This document shows positions 1-9,143 of a stretch of DNA of 64,000 nt, one piece after another. Each line of letters begins with the position of its first letter. Position 1 is the first letter of the stretch. The notes below the pieces were generated by a model. That model saw nothing but the letters and a program-made list of their open reading frames with translations, was not told where the DNA came from and did not search any database. Origin of the DNA: Candidatus Goldiibacteriota bacterium HGW-Goldbacteria-1 (GTDB lineage Bacteria > Oederibacteriota > PGYV01); contig PGYV01000010.1 in assembly GCA_002839855.1 (NCBI GenBank), positions 17,323 to 81,322 of the forward strand, in the 5' to 3' direction. Position numbers and translations under genes: made by a program.

Positions 1-187
1 TTTCAGTATGCGCCGCCCTAACCTGCTGTGTATCCGGCAGGAGCGGTTTAATGCATCGCCGGCAAATCCGTATGTGCCGTGGGCTTACGATTGCCAATGA
101 ATTAACATACCTTTGGATTTCAGGTTTGTTTGGATGCAAGAACACCAATTTGCGGCGCGTACTGAAAAAACATACACAAACCCTGTA
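1..187. mobile_element. MITE-like element, copy 1 (left end truncated)
   Basis: This copy matches the full element at 12191-12396. The interior is 135 bp against 134 bp there, and 32 bases (42-73) are identical in both copies. The right terminal inverted repeat (152-187) pairs with the visible 16 bases of the left one (1-16) with a single mismatch. No open reading frame is plausible, so any mobility would have to come from a transposase elsewhere. Confidence 0.65.
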
Positions 188-378
188 AAGCCGAGGGACG
201 GATGCACGGAGGGACAGAGGGACAGAAGTAAAGACAAACATAAAACCAAACAACAATACAAAATCTGCGGGCTAAAGACCCGCGTCTACCAAACCTTTCA
301 AACCGCCCGGCCGTTACCTTTCCGCTTATGCTTAATTGCCTATAGCTTAAATCGCTATCATTTCCGAGCCGCCGCATT
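1..378. repeat. Intergenic repeat mosaic at left edge
   Basis: No gene is supported here. Positions 1-187 are a copy of the MITE-like element, cut by the window edge; its right inverted repeat is 152-187. Positions 194-238 are a purine-rich module beginning GAGGGACGGATGCACGGAGG, also seen near 12109 and 29664. Positions 267-283 are a palindrome of the REP family in its GCGGG-CTAAAGA-CCCGC form. Positions 320-358 are the module containing GCTTAATTGCCTATAGCTTA. Open frames across this stretch run through repeat sequence and have no coding look. Confidence 0.8.
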
Positions 379-2790
379 TTACCCCTGTTTTTTCTGCTCG
401 TTTATCCAGTTATTTACAAAAACATCCACCTGAGAACCGGACGCGAAAACTTCAAAAACCTCCACGTCTTTCTCTATCCCTTTAAGCGCCACACCCTGTT
501 CCATTTTAGACATGCACACATACCTGTTAAGCGTTCCGTCATAGTAATAGTGAATGTCATATGACAGGTTAAGTTTTTCTTTTGGGATAATATCCACTTC
601 CGATTCGCGCCTTAACGCGTTATAAATTTCATTGGTTATAACAATCCCCTGGTTAAAGAGTTTCCGCTCGTGAACATAAACCCTTCTTGGAACAGCTTTT
701 GTTCCGTAAAGTTTTTCAAGGTATTTTTTCACATCGCCATTACTGCCTGACAGCCTTGCGGCCTGGGTAAGGCTTGGGGACAGTACAATATTAAACCTGA
801 CCTGTTCTTCGCCGATAACCGCGAAAAAAAGTTCGCCTTCTGTCACGCCTATTCCTATTTCCACCTTGGGCATTGAATACTCTTCCGCGATTCTGCCGAT
901 AAGCTCATCCACATTTATATTTATCACGTTCAAACCGGCAAGAGCTTCCTTTATTTCATCCGGCATCGACGGTTCTATTTTCACCAGTACCGCGGGTTTT
1001 TTTTCTTTGGACAGCGCGCCCAGCCGCATAAGTTCCCTGAATATTTCCTTGGATTTTTCCGCCGCTTTCATTTCCGCGTCTTTGCGCAGCTTTGTATATT
1101 CCCGGTGTATCACGCATGCCGCCCTTACACAGTCCGCAGCCTTGGCGTAATGCGCCGCGTATCCGTCGCCCGCAAAATATATTTCCGTGCCGGCGTTTTC
1201 TTTTGACAGTTTATAAACGGTATTCAGGTAAGGGGTTAAAAAAGAAGCTGTGTCCTTGGTAAGTTTCATTGTGGTTTCCGTAGAGTTTCTTAAATCCGCA
1301 AACATGAATATCTTCCTGCCGCGCGCGCTTCCCTGCCCTCCCGGATACGCCGCACCCTGTTCCCTGAAGTAAAAAAGCCCTGATTCTTCAAAATGATTTT
1401 CTATCCGTGTCTTTTCATCATCGGGTATAGATACACATGCCGCTTCGTCCATCCCTATTTCTTCAGAAGTAATCCGTTTTATCACGCTCTGCCGCAGTAT
1501 CTTTATGCCCTGCATCTGTTCGCTGAAAGCTGATTTCTTTCCGTATTTTTTTCTGATGTCTTTAAAGTCAGACGCAGTCTTAAAATACAGCGACATTATT
1601 TCAAGCGAATGCCATGCAATTTTTTCCAGCTCTTTGCGTAAAAGGGTGCCAAAGACATTATTTCTGCTGCGTTTTATCCTGTCCTCGGCTTCATCAATAT
1701 ATGCCATAAGTTCCTTTGCTTTCTTTCCCCCATTATCTTTAAGCGCGGAAAAAAGGTACTTTTTTACCTTAGCCTCATGAAAAACATCAGCTGCGGCTTC
1801 CCGGTGCTTTATCATATTTAGCAGCCGCCCGCTGCCCGATGCCGAAATTATATCCATCACTTTTTTCCTGACACGGCCGGCTTCAAAAGACTCTGTAAGT
1901 TTCTGCTTTAAATCCCTGTCTTTTTTTATTATATTCAGAAACCGTTTAAAATCTTTTTTGTCATACAAAATTATCTTTACCATCGCAAAATCCCCGGCAG
2001 CATACTTGACACCGCCTTTGGACGATATGTTTTTCGAAGCCGCCGCAGTGTCTGAAAGCGCCTGCAAAAGCCCGTTTATCTCTGCCGCGCTTATGCCAAT
2101 TCTTTCATCTTTTGAAATAAGGAATTTCTCCACATTGTTAAGCTCCGCTATATCATTATAGACAAGGACATACCTGTTAATCAGGGGCTGAATCTTTCTT
2201 TTTTCCGCGGCGGTCTTTTCGTTTCTCATTTTATCCGTATCTTTATCTTCAAGGATTTCGGACAGAATAGCTTCAACTGTTTTTCCTATATGATACTTAA
2301 GAGTACCCCTCATTATGCTTAATTTTTCAAAATGGGTATGAAAGTATTCTTCGGTTATGGATGCAAAAAGGGAAGCCAATGATACCCAACAGAAAAATTC
2401 CAGGTCTTTTATTTTCAGCGTATTTTCCTGGTTTATGGCGTTTATTATGACGTTATGCGTCTTTTCCAGCAGCCTTGACCTGTTGCCGTAATACCAGGAA
2501 CTGTATCTGTCCCAGCCAAGGCTTTCAAAATCTGAAAGTATTCCAAAATACAGCCCCGTCATGTGCGGGTCAGACGGCAGCGCTCCAAAATCTTTCTGTT
2601 TGTCATCCGTTATTACAAGCGAGATAAAACTTTCAATAAAATCATATACCTCTTTTTCAAAAGAAAAATCAAAAGTAACCCTGTAAAACTTATTTGTCGG
2701 GTCATACGCGACTTCCGCATTCTTACAGTAAAATTCCAGGTCAATCTTTCTGGGTGCCAGCCCTGCGCCTTCGCTAATTTGTTTTTTCAT
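379..2790 (-). CDS. Large protein with C-terminal class III nucleotidyl cyclase-like domain
   Basis: This 803-residue protein has about 480 N-terminal residues I do not recognise, followed by a class III adenylate/guanylate cyclase-like domain at about 492-690. The metal-ligand motifs are visible as FADLRNST (Asp499) and AGDGYAAHY (Asp543). The Arg of the transition-state motif is present in TQAARLSG (Arg679), but the usual Asn is Thr. The position before GDG that normally holds the adenine-selecting Lys is Tyr. About 90 residues (roughly 552-642) are inserted between the two halves of the domain. It may therefore use an unusual nucleotide or be a pseudo-cyclase sensor. No signal peptide or membrane segment is evident. 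The start overlaps the end of the DUF192 gene by 17 nt, so the two are probably co-transcribed. Confidence 0.7.
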   Translation of the reverse strand: MKKQISEGAGLAPRKIDLEFYCKNAEVAYDPTNKFYRVTFDFSFEKEVYDFIESFISLVITDDKQKDFGALPSDPHMTGLYFGILSDFESLGWDRYSSWYYGNRSRLLEKTHNVIINAINQENTLKIKDLEFFCWVSLASLFASITEEYFHTHFEKLSIMRGTLKYHIGKTVEAILSEILEDKDTDKMRNEKTAAEKRKIQPLINRYVLVYNDIAELNNVEKFLISKDERIGISAAEINGLLQALSDTAAASKNISSKGGVKYAAGDFAMVKIILYDKKDFKRFLNIIKKDRDLKQKLTESFEAGRVRKKVMDIISASGSGRLLNMIKHREAAADVFHEAKVKKYLFSALKDNGGKKAKELMAYIDEAEDRIKRSRNNVFGTLLRKELEKIAWHSLEIMSLYFKTASDFKDIRKKYGKKSAFSEQMQGIKILRQSVIKRITSEEIGMDEAACVSIPDDEKTRIENHFEESGLFYFREQGAAYPGGQGSARGRKIFMFADLRNSTETTMKLTKDTASFLTPYLNTVYKLSKENAGTEIYFAGDGYAAHYAKAADCVRAACVIHREYTKLRKDAEMKAAEKSKEIFRELMRLGALSKEKKPAVLVKIEPSMPDEIKEALAGLNVININVDELIGRIAEEYSMPKVEIGIGVTEGELFFAVIGEEQVRFNIVLSPSLTQAARLSGSNGDVKKYLEKLYGTKAVPRRVYVHERKLFNQGIVITNEIYNALRRESEVDIIPKEKLNLSYDIHYYYDGTLNRYVCMSKMEQGVALKGIEKDVEVFEVFASGSQVDVFVNNWINEQKKQG

Positions 2791-3115
2791 GGATGCGGAT
2801 TCCGACCCCCTTTTTTATCTTATTTTTTCTTATGAAACCAACCGGCGCTTCAAAAGTGTGCTTTGCCCCGGCAGTAATAAAAAACTTAAAAGGTTTCAGC
2901 GATTCGGCATAATTTAAAACAACAAAATCCTTATCCGTCATTATGATATCCAGGTTAAACCTCATAAAAAATGTGTGAATTGAACTGCAGTCAGGAAAGA
3001 ATAAGACGCCGTATTCAGGCATAGTTTTTCTGAACATTAACCCCGCAAGCCTGTCAAAAAATGACTCTGCGGTTTTATACTTTCTGATTAATATTTGGCT
3101 GCTTTTTTTCTGCAT
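2774..3115 (-). CDS. DUF192 family protein
   Basis: This 113-residue protein has the family hallmarks: an early RLAGLMFRKTMPE segment and then the CSSIHTFFMRFNLDIIM block. DUF192 proteins are small beta-rich proteins, often exported and found near envelope genes; their biochemical role is unknown. No clear signal peptide is visible here. The ATG has no Shine-Dalgarno sequence and sits about 7 nt after a good -10 box, so the mRNA could be leaderless. The 3' end overlaps the cyclase-like gene. Confidence 0.8.
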   Translation of the reverse strand: MQKKSSQILIRKYKTAESFFDRLAGLMFRKTMPEYGVLFFPDCSSIHTFFMRFNLDIIMTDKDFVVLNYAESLKPFKFFITAGAKHTFEAPVGFIRKNKIKKGVGIRIHEKTN

Positions 3116-3121
3116 AATCTG

Positions 3122-3150
3122 ATTTTACATATAGTTGGCCCAATTGTAAA
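3122..3150 (-). promoter_or_regulatory. Sigma70-type promoter for DUF192/cyclase-like pair
   Basis: On the minus strand, TTTACA (3145-3150) and TAAAAT (3122-3127) are separated by 17 bp. The predicted start of transcription falls on or next to the DUF192 ATG at 3115. Confidence 0.5.
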
Positions 3151-3201
3151 CACATAACTGCTAAAGCCCGGTACATCCCCCACTTATAAATCCGCCGCGC
3201 T

Positions 3202-4059
3202 TTAAAACCCCGACATTAACTTAATAATAATAGGCCCAAAAAGCACCATAAAAATTACGGGAAAAATGAATACCATAAGTGGAAAAAGCAGCTTTACAGG
3301 CGCTTCGTGCGCTTTTTTCTTCATCTGCATGAACCTTTTTTTTCTGGCTTCATCCGCCTGCGCCCTGACAATTTCCCTGACGTTTCCACCGGATTTATCC
3401 GCCCTTATAAAGGCGCCTACGGCAGAACTTACCTCCGGGATACCTATCCGTTCTTCCATATCTGACATTACTTCCTGAAAACTTTTTCCAAGCCGCATTT
3501 TTTTTGCCGCAACCCCAATTTCACCGGCAAAACTGCCTTTTGTTTTTTCCGGATATCTGCATACGGCGCGCGATACTGAAAGCCCGCCTTCTATGAACGC
3601 GCAGATAATATCCAGCGCGTCGGGTAACTCTTTAAATATACTGTCATTTTTTTTACGCAGTTTTGAATTTAATATCATTGACGGTATAAAAAACGCGCAT
3701 ACCCCTGAAAAAACCGCGAATAAAACATCCCCAAAAGATGCCAGAATTACAGCAGACACGCACAGCGCTGTAATCTCTTCCGTGTAAATAAAAGTAGCCG
3801 TGGTGTATCTGCCGTCCAAATCAAGTTTTTGCAGCACGGTATTTATTCCGCGGTAACGCGAAGTATTCGTAAAATTTGAATTGAATTTTAGAATTCCCGA
3901 TTTGACATAAGCCGCAAGTTCTTTAATACCGCCACCGGCAGAAAGCCTTCTGCCCGCGGTAATTTCCAGAACAGTGCTGCGCCTTTCCGTTATCATCCCC
4001 GCGGCATATGTAAAAGCAGCCGCGCACACCCCAGCAAAAATTGCTGCAAGTAAGTTCAT
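3202..4059 (-). CDS. tadC: TadC-like type II secretion F-domain protein
   Basis: This 285-residue inner-membrane protein has a T2SSF domain in its C-terminal half, from LPDALDIICAFIEGG to a hydrophobic end rich in Phe, Ile and Val. The N-terminus has membrane segments. TadC pairs with TadB as the platform of Tad (Flp) pilus machines, where the ATPase TadA drives assembly. It follows tadB after 27 nt and has its own RBS (GGGGTAGAG). No tadA, rcpA/C or flp gene is in the window, so the pair is an orphan here or part of a split locus. The TadB/TadC assignment rests on order and general similarity. Confidence 0.75.
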   Translation of the reverse strand: MNLLAAIFAGVCAAAFTYAAGMITERRSTVLEITAGRRLSAGGGIKELAAYVKSGILKFNSNFTNTSRYRGINTVLQKLDLDGRYTTATFIYTEEITALCVSAVILASFGDVLFAVFSGVCAFFIPSMILNSKLRKKNDSIFKELPDALDIICAFIEGGLSVSRAVCRYPEKTKGSFAGEIGVAAKKMRLGKSFQEVMSDMEERIGIPEVSSAVGAFIRADKSGGNVREIVRAQADEARKKRFMQMKKKAHEAPVKLLFPLMVFIFPVIFMVLFGPIIIKLMSGF

Positions 4060-4086
4060 CTCTACCCCTCTATGTTGTAATTTTTT

Positions 4087-4923
4087 TTACTCTATCCTTA
4101 CAATCCTGCTTATGAAAAACGCGCCTGCAGCTTCCATCAATACCGCCGTGCATAAAATTAACATTCCTGCTTTTGTATTAAAAAGCGGTTCGGTAAAAGA
4201 CGGGTCAATAAAAGTAATGGCGCCTATTAACAGCACCGGTAAAAGCCCCACTGTAATTCCCGACATAACACCCTGCGATGTCAGCGCTTTAATTTCACGG
4301 TCAGCTTCATCGCGTTTTCTTATGGTTTCAAGTATGCCGCCAAGAATTTCGCTGACATTTCCGCCTGTTTCAAGCGCCGTTTCCAAAGCGGTAAGCATGA
4401 TAACGTTTTCCCTTACAGGTACCTTTAGCGCAAGGGCGCTTAAAGATTCCGCCATTGATATGCCAAGCTGAGTACCTGACAGAACCGCCTTTATTTCCCT
4501 TCCAACCGGGCTTTTATCGCGCGCTGCAAAAGCGGACATAGCAGAAGCCAGGCTTAAACCCGACTTCATTCCGGAAATCATACTTTCAAGAAAAGCCGGA
4601 AGGTTCTTTCTGTATTCAATACAGTATTTTTTATGTTTATACGAAACGTAATATTTGGGAAGAAAATACACGGCAGGAAGAAAAAGAATCAGGACAAAAA
4701 CATTCTGCATAATTAAAGATAACGCCATAAATACCGCAAATAGGACAATTTGAATCTTTTTAATTTCATTACCTTTTATCTCTGCCACGCTTTTTCTTAC
4801 AAGGGTATTAACACTTCCCCTATAAGTTTTAACGGCGTTTGAAATGACAGACGCGATTTTACCCTTGTGATACACGGCAAGCGCGGCTGCGGCAAACATA
4901 AATATGGATACAATTATTTTCAT
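4087..4923 (-). CDS. tadB: TadB-like type II secretion F-domain protein
   Basis: This 278-residue protein has an N-terminal signal-anchor, a second hydrophobic pair near residues 60-90, and a T2SSF domain beginning near FLESMISGMKSGLSLASA. ALETGGNVSEILGGIL is typical of TadB, and it ends with two more membrane segments. It is the likely inner-membrane platform partner of the downstream TadC-like protein in a Tad/Flp pilus or a related secretion system. Its ATG overlaps the pheS stop (TAATG), so it is translationally coupled to a tRNA synthetase gene. That is an unusual setting for a pilus gene. Confidence 0.8.
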   Translation of the reverse strand: MKIIVSIFMFAAAALAVYHKGKIASVISNAVKTYRGSVNTLVRKSVAEIKGNEIKKIQIVLFAVFMALSLIMQNVFVLILFLPAVYFLPKYYVSYKHKKYCIEYRKNLPAFLESMISGMKSGLSLASAMSAFAARDKSPVGREIKAVLSGTQLGISMAESLSALALKVPVRENVIMLTALETALETGGNVSEILGGILETIRKRDEADREIKALTSQGVMSGITVGLLPVLLIGAITFIDPSFTEPLFNTKAGMLILCTAVLMEAAGAFFISRIVRIE

Positions 4924-5936
4924 TATTTGAACTGCTTTAAGAACCTTACGTCATTTTCAAAAAGAAGGCGCATGTCGTCAATCTGATACTTCAGCATGGC
5001 TATCCTTTCAACACCCATTCCAAAAGCAAAACCTGTATATTTTTCCGGGTCAATCCCTACGTTAGAAAGTACATTTGGGTGTATCATTCCCGCCCCCATT
5101 ATTTCAAGCCACCCTGAATGCTTGCAGGCGGGGCATCCTTTGCCCATGCAGTTAACGCACTGCACATCCACTTCCGCGGAAGGTTCCGTGAAAGGGAAAA
5201 AACTTGGCCTAAAGCGTGTCTTTAGCGTGTTGCCGAAAACCTCTCTTAAAAACAGATCCAGAACCCCTTTTAAATCCGTAAAATGAATATTTTCATCCAC
5301 CATAAAACCTTCCACCTGATGAAAAACCGATGAATGCGAAGCGTCCACGGCATCGCGCCTGTAAACCCTTCCCGGCGCTATTATTTTAAGCGGCGGTTTA
5401 TGTTTTTTCATCGCCCTTACCTGCACGGGCGAAGTATGCGTCCTTAAAAGGTATCCGTTTTCCATATAAAAAGTATCATGCATATCAAGCGCGGGATGGT
5501 CTGCCGGGAAATTAAGCGATGTAAAATTATTTTCTTCCGTCTCTATTTCAGGCCCTTCTTCTATGGAAAAACCCATCCTTAGAAAGATGGAATTAATCTC
5601 TTCCGTTACAAGCGTCAGCGGGTGAAGCGCGCCTTTTTCTATATTATAAGCCGGCAGAGTAACGTCCACATCTTTTAAGCCTTCGGCTTTTTTGGATGAC
5701 AGCATCTGCTTTTCTTTTTCTTCGGCAAGCGCTTCGCACATTTTCTTAAGGTCATTTATTTCAAGCCCGGCTTTTTTCTTCTCTTCCTTGTCCGTAATAT
5801 CTTTCATGCCGGAAAAAAGGTCGGTGACAATTCCCTTTTTACCGGTATATTTCGCTTTAAACGCGTTAAGGCCGGCAGCATCGCTGACAGTTAAAATATC
5901 CTGCTTCATTGAATTTTCAATTGACGGTTTGTCCAT
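4923..5936 (-). CDS. pheS: Phenylalanine--tRNA ligase alpha subunit
   Basis: The protein charges tRNA-Phe with phenylalanine as the catalytic subunit of an alpha2beta2 enzyme in the cytoplasm. The 337 residues are the normal length. They comprise an N-terminal coiled coil (about 1-90), class II motif 2 at about 189-210 (GRVYRRD to FHQVEG) and motif 3 at about 302-320 (GFAFGMGVERIAML). Cysteines 260, 263, 268 and 271 form a CxxC-CxxC knuckle found in a subset of PheS proteins. The RBS is GGGGAG. pheT, normally next, is absent; the orphan tadBC pair takes its place. Confidence 0.97.
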   Translation of the reverse strand: MDKPSIENSMKQDILTVSDAAGLNAFKAKYTGKKGIVTDLFSGMKDITDKEEKKKAGLEINDLKKMCEALAEEKEKQMLSSKKAEGLKDVDVTLPAYNIEKGALHPLTLVTEEINSIFLRMGFSIEEGPEIETEENNFTSLNFPADHPALDMHDTFYMENGYLLRTHTSPVQVRAMKKHKPPLKIIAPGRVYRRDAVDASHSSVFHQVEGFMVDENIHFTDLKGVLDLFLREVFGNTLKTRFRPSFFPFTEPSAEVDVQCVNCMGKGCPACKHSGWLEIMGAGMIHPNVLSNVGIDPEKYTGFAFGMGVERIAMLKYQIDDMRLLFENDVRFLKQFK

Positions 5937-5970
5937 AATCTCCCCTGCTTTTTAGTATCTGACGTTAATA

Positions 5971-6000
5971 AAAAATCCGGACAATGTCCGGATTTTTTTT
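5971..6000 (-). terminator. Bidirectional intrinsic terminator between the YqzL-like gene and pheS
   Basis: A 12-bp perfect stem (5971-5982 with 5986-5997) with a 3-nt loop has an ATCCGGAC/GTCCGGAT core. A-runs and T-runs flank both sides, so it could act on either strand. It would end the upstream small-gene transcript. Because it lies only about 35 nt before pheS, it could also be an attenuator hairpin in a pheS leader. Confidence 0.8.
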
Positions 6001-6089
6001 AATATACTCTATAAGTGCTTTGTTGTAAAGCCTTTTTTACCGCGTGCTTTTAACTTTTTAAATGGCTTTTATGCTGAATAACTGCGGCC

Positions 6090-6251
6090 TTATTTACTCT
6101 CTTCTTTTACCCTTTCAAACTCATCATCATCGTGCTCTTTCTTGTCGGCTTTTTTCGCTTCCATATAAAGCAGGTACGCACCTACAGAACCGGTCTTTTC
6201 AAAAACCTTCCATAATTCCTTGCGGCGGTTCAAGCCAGTCGTTTTTTCCAT
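6090..6251 (-). CDS. YqzL-like small protein
   Basis: This 53-residue frame reads MEKTTGLNRRKELWKVFEKT and then GSVGAYLLYMEAKK, with an acidic-basic tail. The LWKVFEKTGSVGAYLLY block matches the YqzL family, short proteins of unknown function known from Firmicutes. A GGAG lies 4 nt before the ATG; an in-frame ATG four codons upstream abuts AGGAG and is less likely. A strong promoter lies about 100 nt upstream and a terminator follows, so it appears to be a stand-alone gene. The family call is from memory of the motif. Confidence 0.6.
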   Translation of the reverse strand: MEKTTGLNRRKELWKVFEKTGSVGAYLLYMEAKKADKKEHDDDEFERVKEESK

Positions 6252-6350
6252 AGCGCTCCGCATCTCCTATTATTTTCTATGTTAACCTATCCCATTTTTA
6301 TGTTATGAAACTTTGTTCCGTACTTTAACAATGATTTTTTCTTTTATGAA

Positions 6351-6378
6351 ATTATAGCAGAATAAGTTTTAAAGTCAA
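6351..6378 (-). promoter_or_regulatory. Promoter for the YqzL-like gene
   Basis: On the minus strand, TTGACT (6373-6378) and TATAAT (6351-6356) are separated by 16 bp, with a TG extension just before the -10 (TGCTATAAT). The predicted leader to the ATG at 6251 is about 90 nt. Confidence 0.65.
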
Positions 6379-6405
6379 GAAAACCTAAATATTTTTATGC
6401 TATTT

Positions 6406-7176
6406 TCAGCGTTTTACCCCTGTATATATCATGCTATCGCCTTTAATTATTGATGCTTCAGAAAAATCATACCCGGAGTACATTTTGATATCTTTTAACC
6501 CCGAATTTTCAAGGATTTCTTTCATCTCATCAAAACCAAAAATACGCAGAGATTCGCTGTGGTTAAGGTTATATGTTTTTTCCTGATATTTCGCTTTTAC
6601 ATCCAGCATTATAGTCAGCACGCCTGTCTTTTCATCAAAGGTATTTTTTTCATGGATATCCGCTCTGCGTTCCCCGTCTTTATTTATATACGCGTTTTCT
6701 CTGTTTAAGAGGCGGGCATTGGCAAAGATGTTCCACGTTTCCATTACAAACACGCCGCCTTTTTTAAGCGCTTGCGCCATTTTAGTACAACAGCCCTGAA
6801 TTTTCTTCCTGTCAATCAGGTAACATAAAACAGAATCCACGCAGATAACCGCGTCAAATAATTCACGGGATTTTATTTCTTCCAGCCCCATTGATATTAA
6901 ATCTGCCTGTAACCCTTCTCTTTTCAGTTTCTCTGCTGTCTGTTCAATCATGCGGGGGCTTTTATCAATTCCGGTCATTTGATACCCGCAGCGGGCCAGC
7001 GGCACTAAAAACCTGCCTGTACCGCACCCTGCGTCCAGTACGGTATTTACCCTTCTATCAGAACCGGCAAAAATTTCATCCATAAAAGCAATTTCCTGCC
7101 CGTCTGCTTCATGTGAATTTTCCCCGTAAAGCACAAGGTCATAAAAAGCCGCAAAATCCGTATTGTATCCGTCCAT
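6406..7176 (-). CDS. Class I SAM-dependent methyltransferase
   Basis: This 256-residue cytosolic protein has a Rossmann methyltransferase fold. Motif I is LDAGCGTGRF at about 46-55, followed by the acidic motif II residue in GIDKSP and a motif IV-like VICVDSVLCYL. The substrate cannot be told from the sequence; it resembles generic small-molecule methyltransferases. A GGGAG sequence lies 9 nt before the ATG. The upstream gap is a repeat mosaic and the YqzL-like promoter follows, so the gene stands alone. Confidence 0.85.
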   Translation of the reverse strand: MDGYNTDFAAFYDLVLYGENSHEADGQEIAFMDEIFAGSDRRVNTVLDAGCGTGRFLVPLARCGYQMTGIDKSPRMIEQTAEKLKREGLQADLISMGLEEIKSRELFDAVICVDSVLCYLIDRKKIQGCCTKMAQALKKGGVFVMETWNIFANARLLNRENAYINKDGERRADIHEKNTFDEKTGVLTIMLDVKAKYQEKTYNLNHSESLRIFGFDEMKEILENSGLKDIKMYSGYDFSEASIIKGDSMIYTGVKR

Positions 7177-7189
7177 CCGTCAATTCTCC

Positions 7190-7368
7190 CGCTTATACTT
7201 ATCTGCCTATAGCTTAATTTAAGATTATATAAAGTCAACTGCCGCACCCTAAAGGGTGCGCCTACCAAATCAAGCCGCCAAGCCGCCAAGCCGCCAAGCC
7301 GCCAAGCCGCCAAGCCGCCGAGCTACCGAGCTGCCGAGCTGCCGAGCTGCCGAGCTGCTGCCTATAGC
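7190..7368. repeat. REP palindrome plus 8-bp tandem array
   Basis: A REP-like palindrome (CGCACCCT-AA-AGGGTGCG) is at 7243-7260, inside AACTGC...CCTACCA. Positions 7272-7319 are six perfect AAGCCGCC units, and 7320-7359 are five units of GAGCTGCC (the first reads GAGCTACC, the last GAGCTGCT). The CCTATAGCTTAA module flanks both sides. There are no spacers of CRISPR type. Confidence 0.9.
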
Positions 7369-8139
7369 TTAACCCTCTATGTTCAACTCAAGCCCGTCAT
7401 ACGCCATCTTCACATTTCCGGGAAGCTGCGCTTCGGTTTTATTGTGTTCAAGCGAGTGGGCTATATGCGTTAAATATACTTTTTTTGCGCCTATTATCTC
7501 GGCAGCTTTTAGCGCCTGACTAAGGCTAAAGTGTGTCGGATGGGGTTCGTGGCGCAGCGCGTCCAGCACTAATACATCAATTCCTTTTAACTCTTTTATA
7601 GTCGCGTCAGGCAGCGCGGATACATCGGTTACATAAGCAAACCTGCCCGTTTTAAACGCCGCTATCTGTATATCGCCGTGCATCACCGGCAGCATCTGCA
7701 CCTGAATATCTTTTGCTGTAAATATTGAATAGGGCTCTGTTTCTATCAGGTCCACTTTCGGTTTGCCCCCGCCTTCCTGGGTATCTTCAAAAATGTAAGC
7801 AAACCTCTTTCTTACCTCCGCGGCTGTCTGCGCGTCGCAATAAGCGGGTATCGCGTTTAACTGCAGTTCGTTATAACGCCTTATATCATCAAGCCCGGCT
7901 ATATGATCCGCATGCGCGTGGGTTAATAACAGCGCGTCTATCCTTTTAATTCCATATTCCAGCGTCCTTAATCTGAATTCCGCGGGCGTGTCTATTACTA
8001 CAGTTGTGCCTTTATCCTGTATCATAACCGAAGTCCTGTAACGGTTATTTTTAGGGTCTAAAGATGTGCATGTGGGGCAGGAACACCCGGCTACCGGAAC
8101 TCCGTGCGAAGTGCCTGTACCAAGAAATTTAATCTTCAT
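7369..8139 (-). CDS. MBL-fold metallohydrolase, PhnP-like
   Basis: This 256-residue hydrolase of the metallo-beta-lactamase superfamily has the HAHADHIAGLDD metal motif near residue 75. The N-terminus GTGTSHGVPVAGCSCPTC is shared with PhnP-type phosphodiesterases, where the Cys cluster can bind a structural zinc. Further metal ligands are likely in VMHGD and LTHIAHSLEHN. The probable role is hydrolysis of a cyclic phosphodiester or related ester; the substrate is unknown. Its ATG overlaps the uppP stop (TGATG), so the genes are coupled, though no functional link is obvious. Confidence 0.85.
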   Translation of the reverse strand: MKIKFLGTGTSHGVPVAGCSCPTCTSLDPKNNRYRTSVMIQDKGTTVVIDTPAEFRLRTLEYGIKRIDALLLTHAHADHIAGLDDIRRYNELQLNAIPAYCDAQTAAEVRKRFAYIFEDTQEGGGKPKVDLIETEPYSIFTAKDIQVQMLPVMHGDIQIAAFKTGRFAYVTDVSALPDATIKELKGIDVLVLDALRHEPHPTHFSLSQALKAAEIIGAKKVYLTHIAHSLEHNKTEAQLPGNVKMAYDGLELNIEG

Positions 8140-8957
8140 CAGTTAATTCCGTTTAATAAAATAATGATTCCCGCGGCTATTGCCAGCCTGTAAATCATAA
8201 ACGCCATAAACCCGCGTTTTTTAATGAACGCCAGAAGAAATTTAATGGCAAATAGACCCGCAGCAGCGGACGCAATAAAACCTGCCGCTATAACCGCAAT
8301 GCCTGCATCCGGGCCCGCCTGAATAATATCCGGAAGTTCGTGTACAAAAGCGCCGGCAATGGCGGGAATGGAAAGAAGAAAGGAAAATTCAGCTGCATCC
8401 TCTTTTTTGAATCCCATAAACAATGCCGCGGTCATTGTGATGCCCGACCTTGATACACCCGGCATAAGCGCTATTGCCTGAGCGCAGCCGATTATTATAG
8501 CGTGCCAGATTGTAAGCGACCCATTTTCTTTATTCTTTTTTCCTGTTAAATCGGCAAGGTAAAGTATCACGCCAAAAACCGCAAGCATAAGGGCAATACG
8601 TGCAGGAGAGCGAAATATGCCTTCTATAGCGTCATTAAACGCAAGGGCAAAAACAACCGCCGGAATTGTGGCAATAATTATGTAGATTGAAAGTTTAAAA
8701 TCTACGGAGTTTCTTTCGCCGGAATCACCCAGCCCTTTAAAGAAGGACTTCATCATCGCCCATATCTTCTTCCTGTAAAATATCAGAACGCCTAAAAGCG
8801 TTCCGCCGTGCAGAAAAGCGCCAAAAGAAAGAGAGCTTAATAATTCCGAAACATTCATAAATTTCGGCACAAGCGCCAGATGCGCGGACGAACTTACAGG
8901 CAAAAATTCCGTAAGCCCCTGAATAATACCAAGTATAATAGAATTTATAAGCTCCAA
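8139..8957 (-). CDS. uppP: Undecaprenyl-diphosphatase UppP (BacA)
   Basis: This polytopic inner-membrane phosphatase dephosphorylates undecaprenyl diphosphate, recycling the lipid carrier for peptidoglycan. The 272 residues are of usual length. They show GLTEFLPVSSSAHL near residues 14-27 and MPGVSRSG near 165, the two conserved active-site loops. The start codon is TTG, supported by GGAGG five bases upstream. A TGTTATAAT extended -10 lies at 8981-8989 with a poor -35. It serves the same pathway as the dcw operon to the right. Confidence 0.95.
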   Translation of the reverse strand: MELINSIILGIIQGLTEFLPVSSSAHLALVPKFMNVSELLSSLSFGAFLHGGTLLGVLIFYRKKIWAMMKSFFKGLGDSGERNSVDFKLSIYIIIATIPAVVFALAFNDAIEGIFRSPARIALMLAVFGVILYLADLTGKKNKENGSLTIWHAIIIGCAQAIALMPGVSRSGITMTAALFMGFKKEDAAEFSFLLSIPAIAGAFVHELPDIIQAGPDAGIAVIAAGFIASAAAGLFAIKFLLAFIKKRGFMAFMIYRLAIAAGIIILLNGIN

Positions 8958-8998
8958 TTTGTCCTCCGGTTTTTTAGGTGATTATAACATAAACTTAG

Positions 8999-9130
8999 GG
9001 AAAAACTTAAGCTATAAGCAGTTAAGCAATTAAGCATAAGCGAAAACTTACGCTATATCTTAAATACCTAAATTGTTTATGCTTATTTCTTCGCTATAGC
9101 TTAATTGCCTATAGCTTAATTCGCTATTAT
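8999..9130. repeat. AT-rich CTATAGCTTAATT repeat module
   Basis: Short, partly inverted copies of AAGCTATA, TTAAGC and GCTTAATTGCCTATAGCTTA fill the gap between the barrel protein and uppP. The same words recur near 320, 7190, 7352, 13985 and 22963-23115. No gene is visible. Confidence 0.7.
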
Positions 9131-9143
9131 TTCTCGCCTGCCA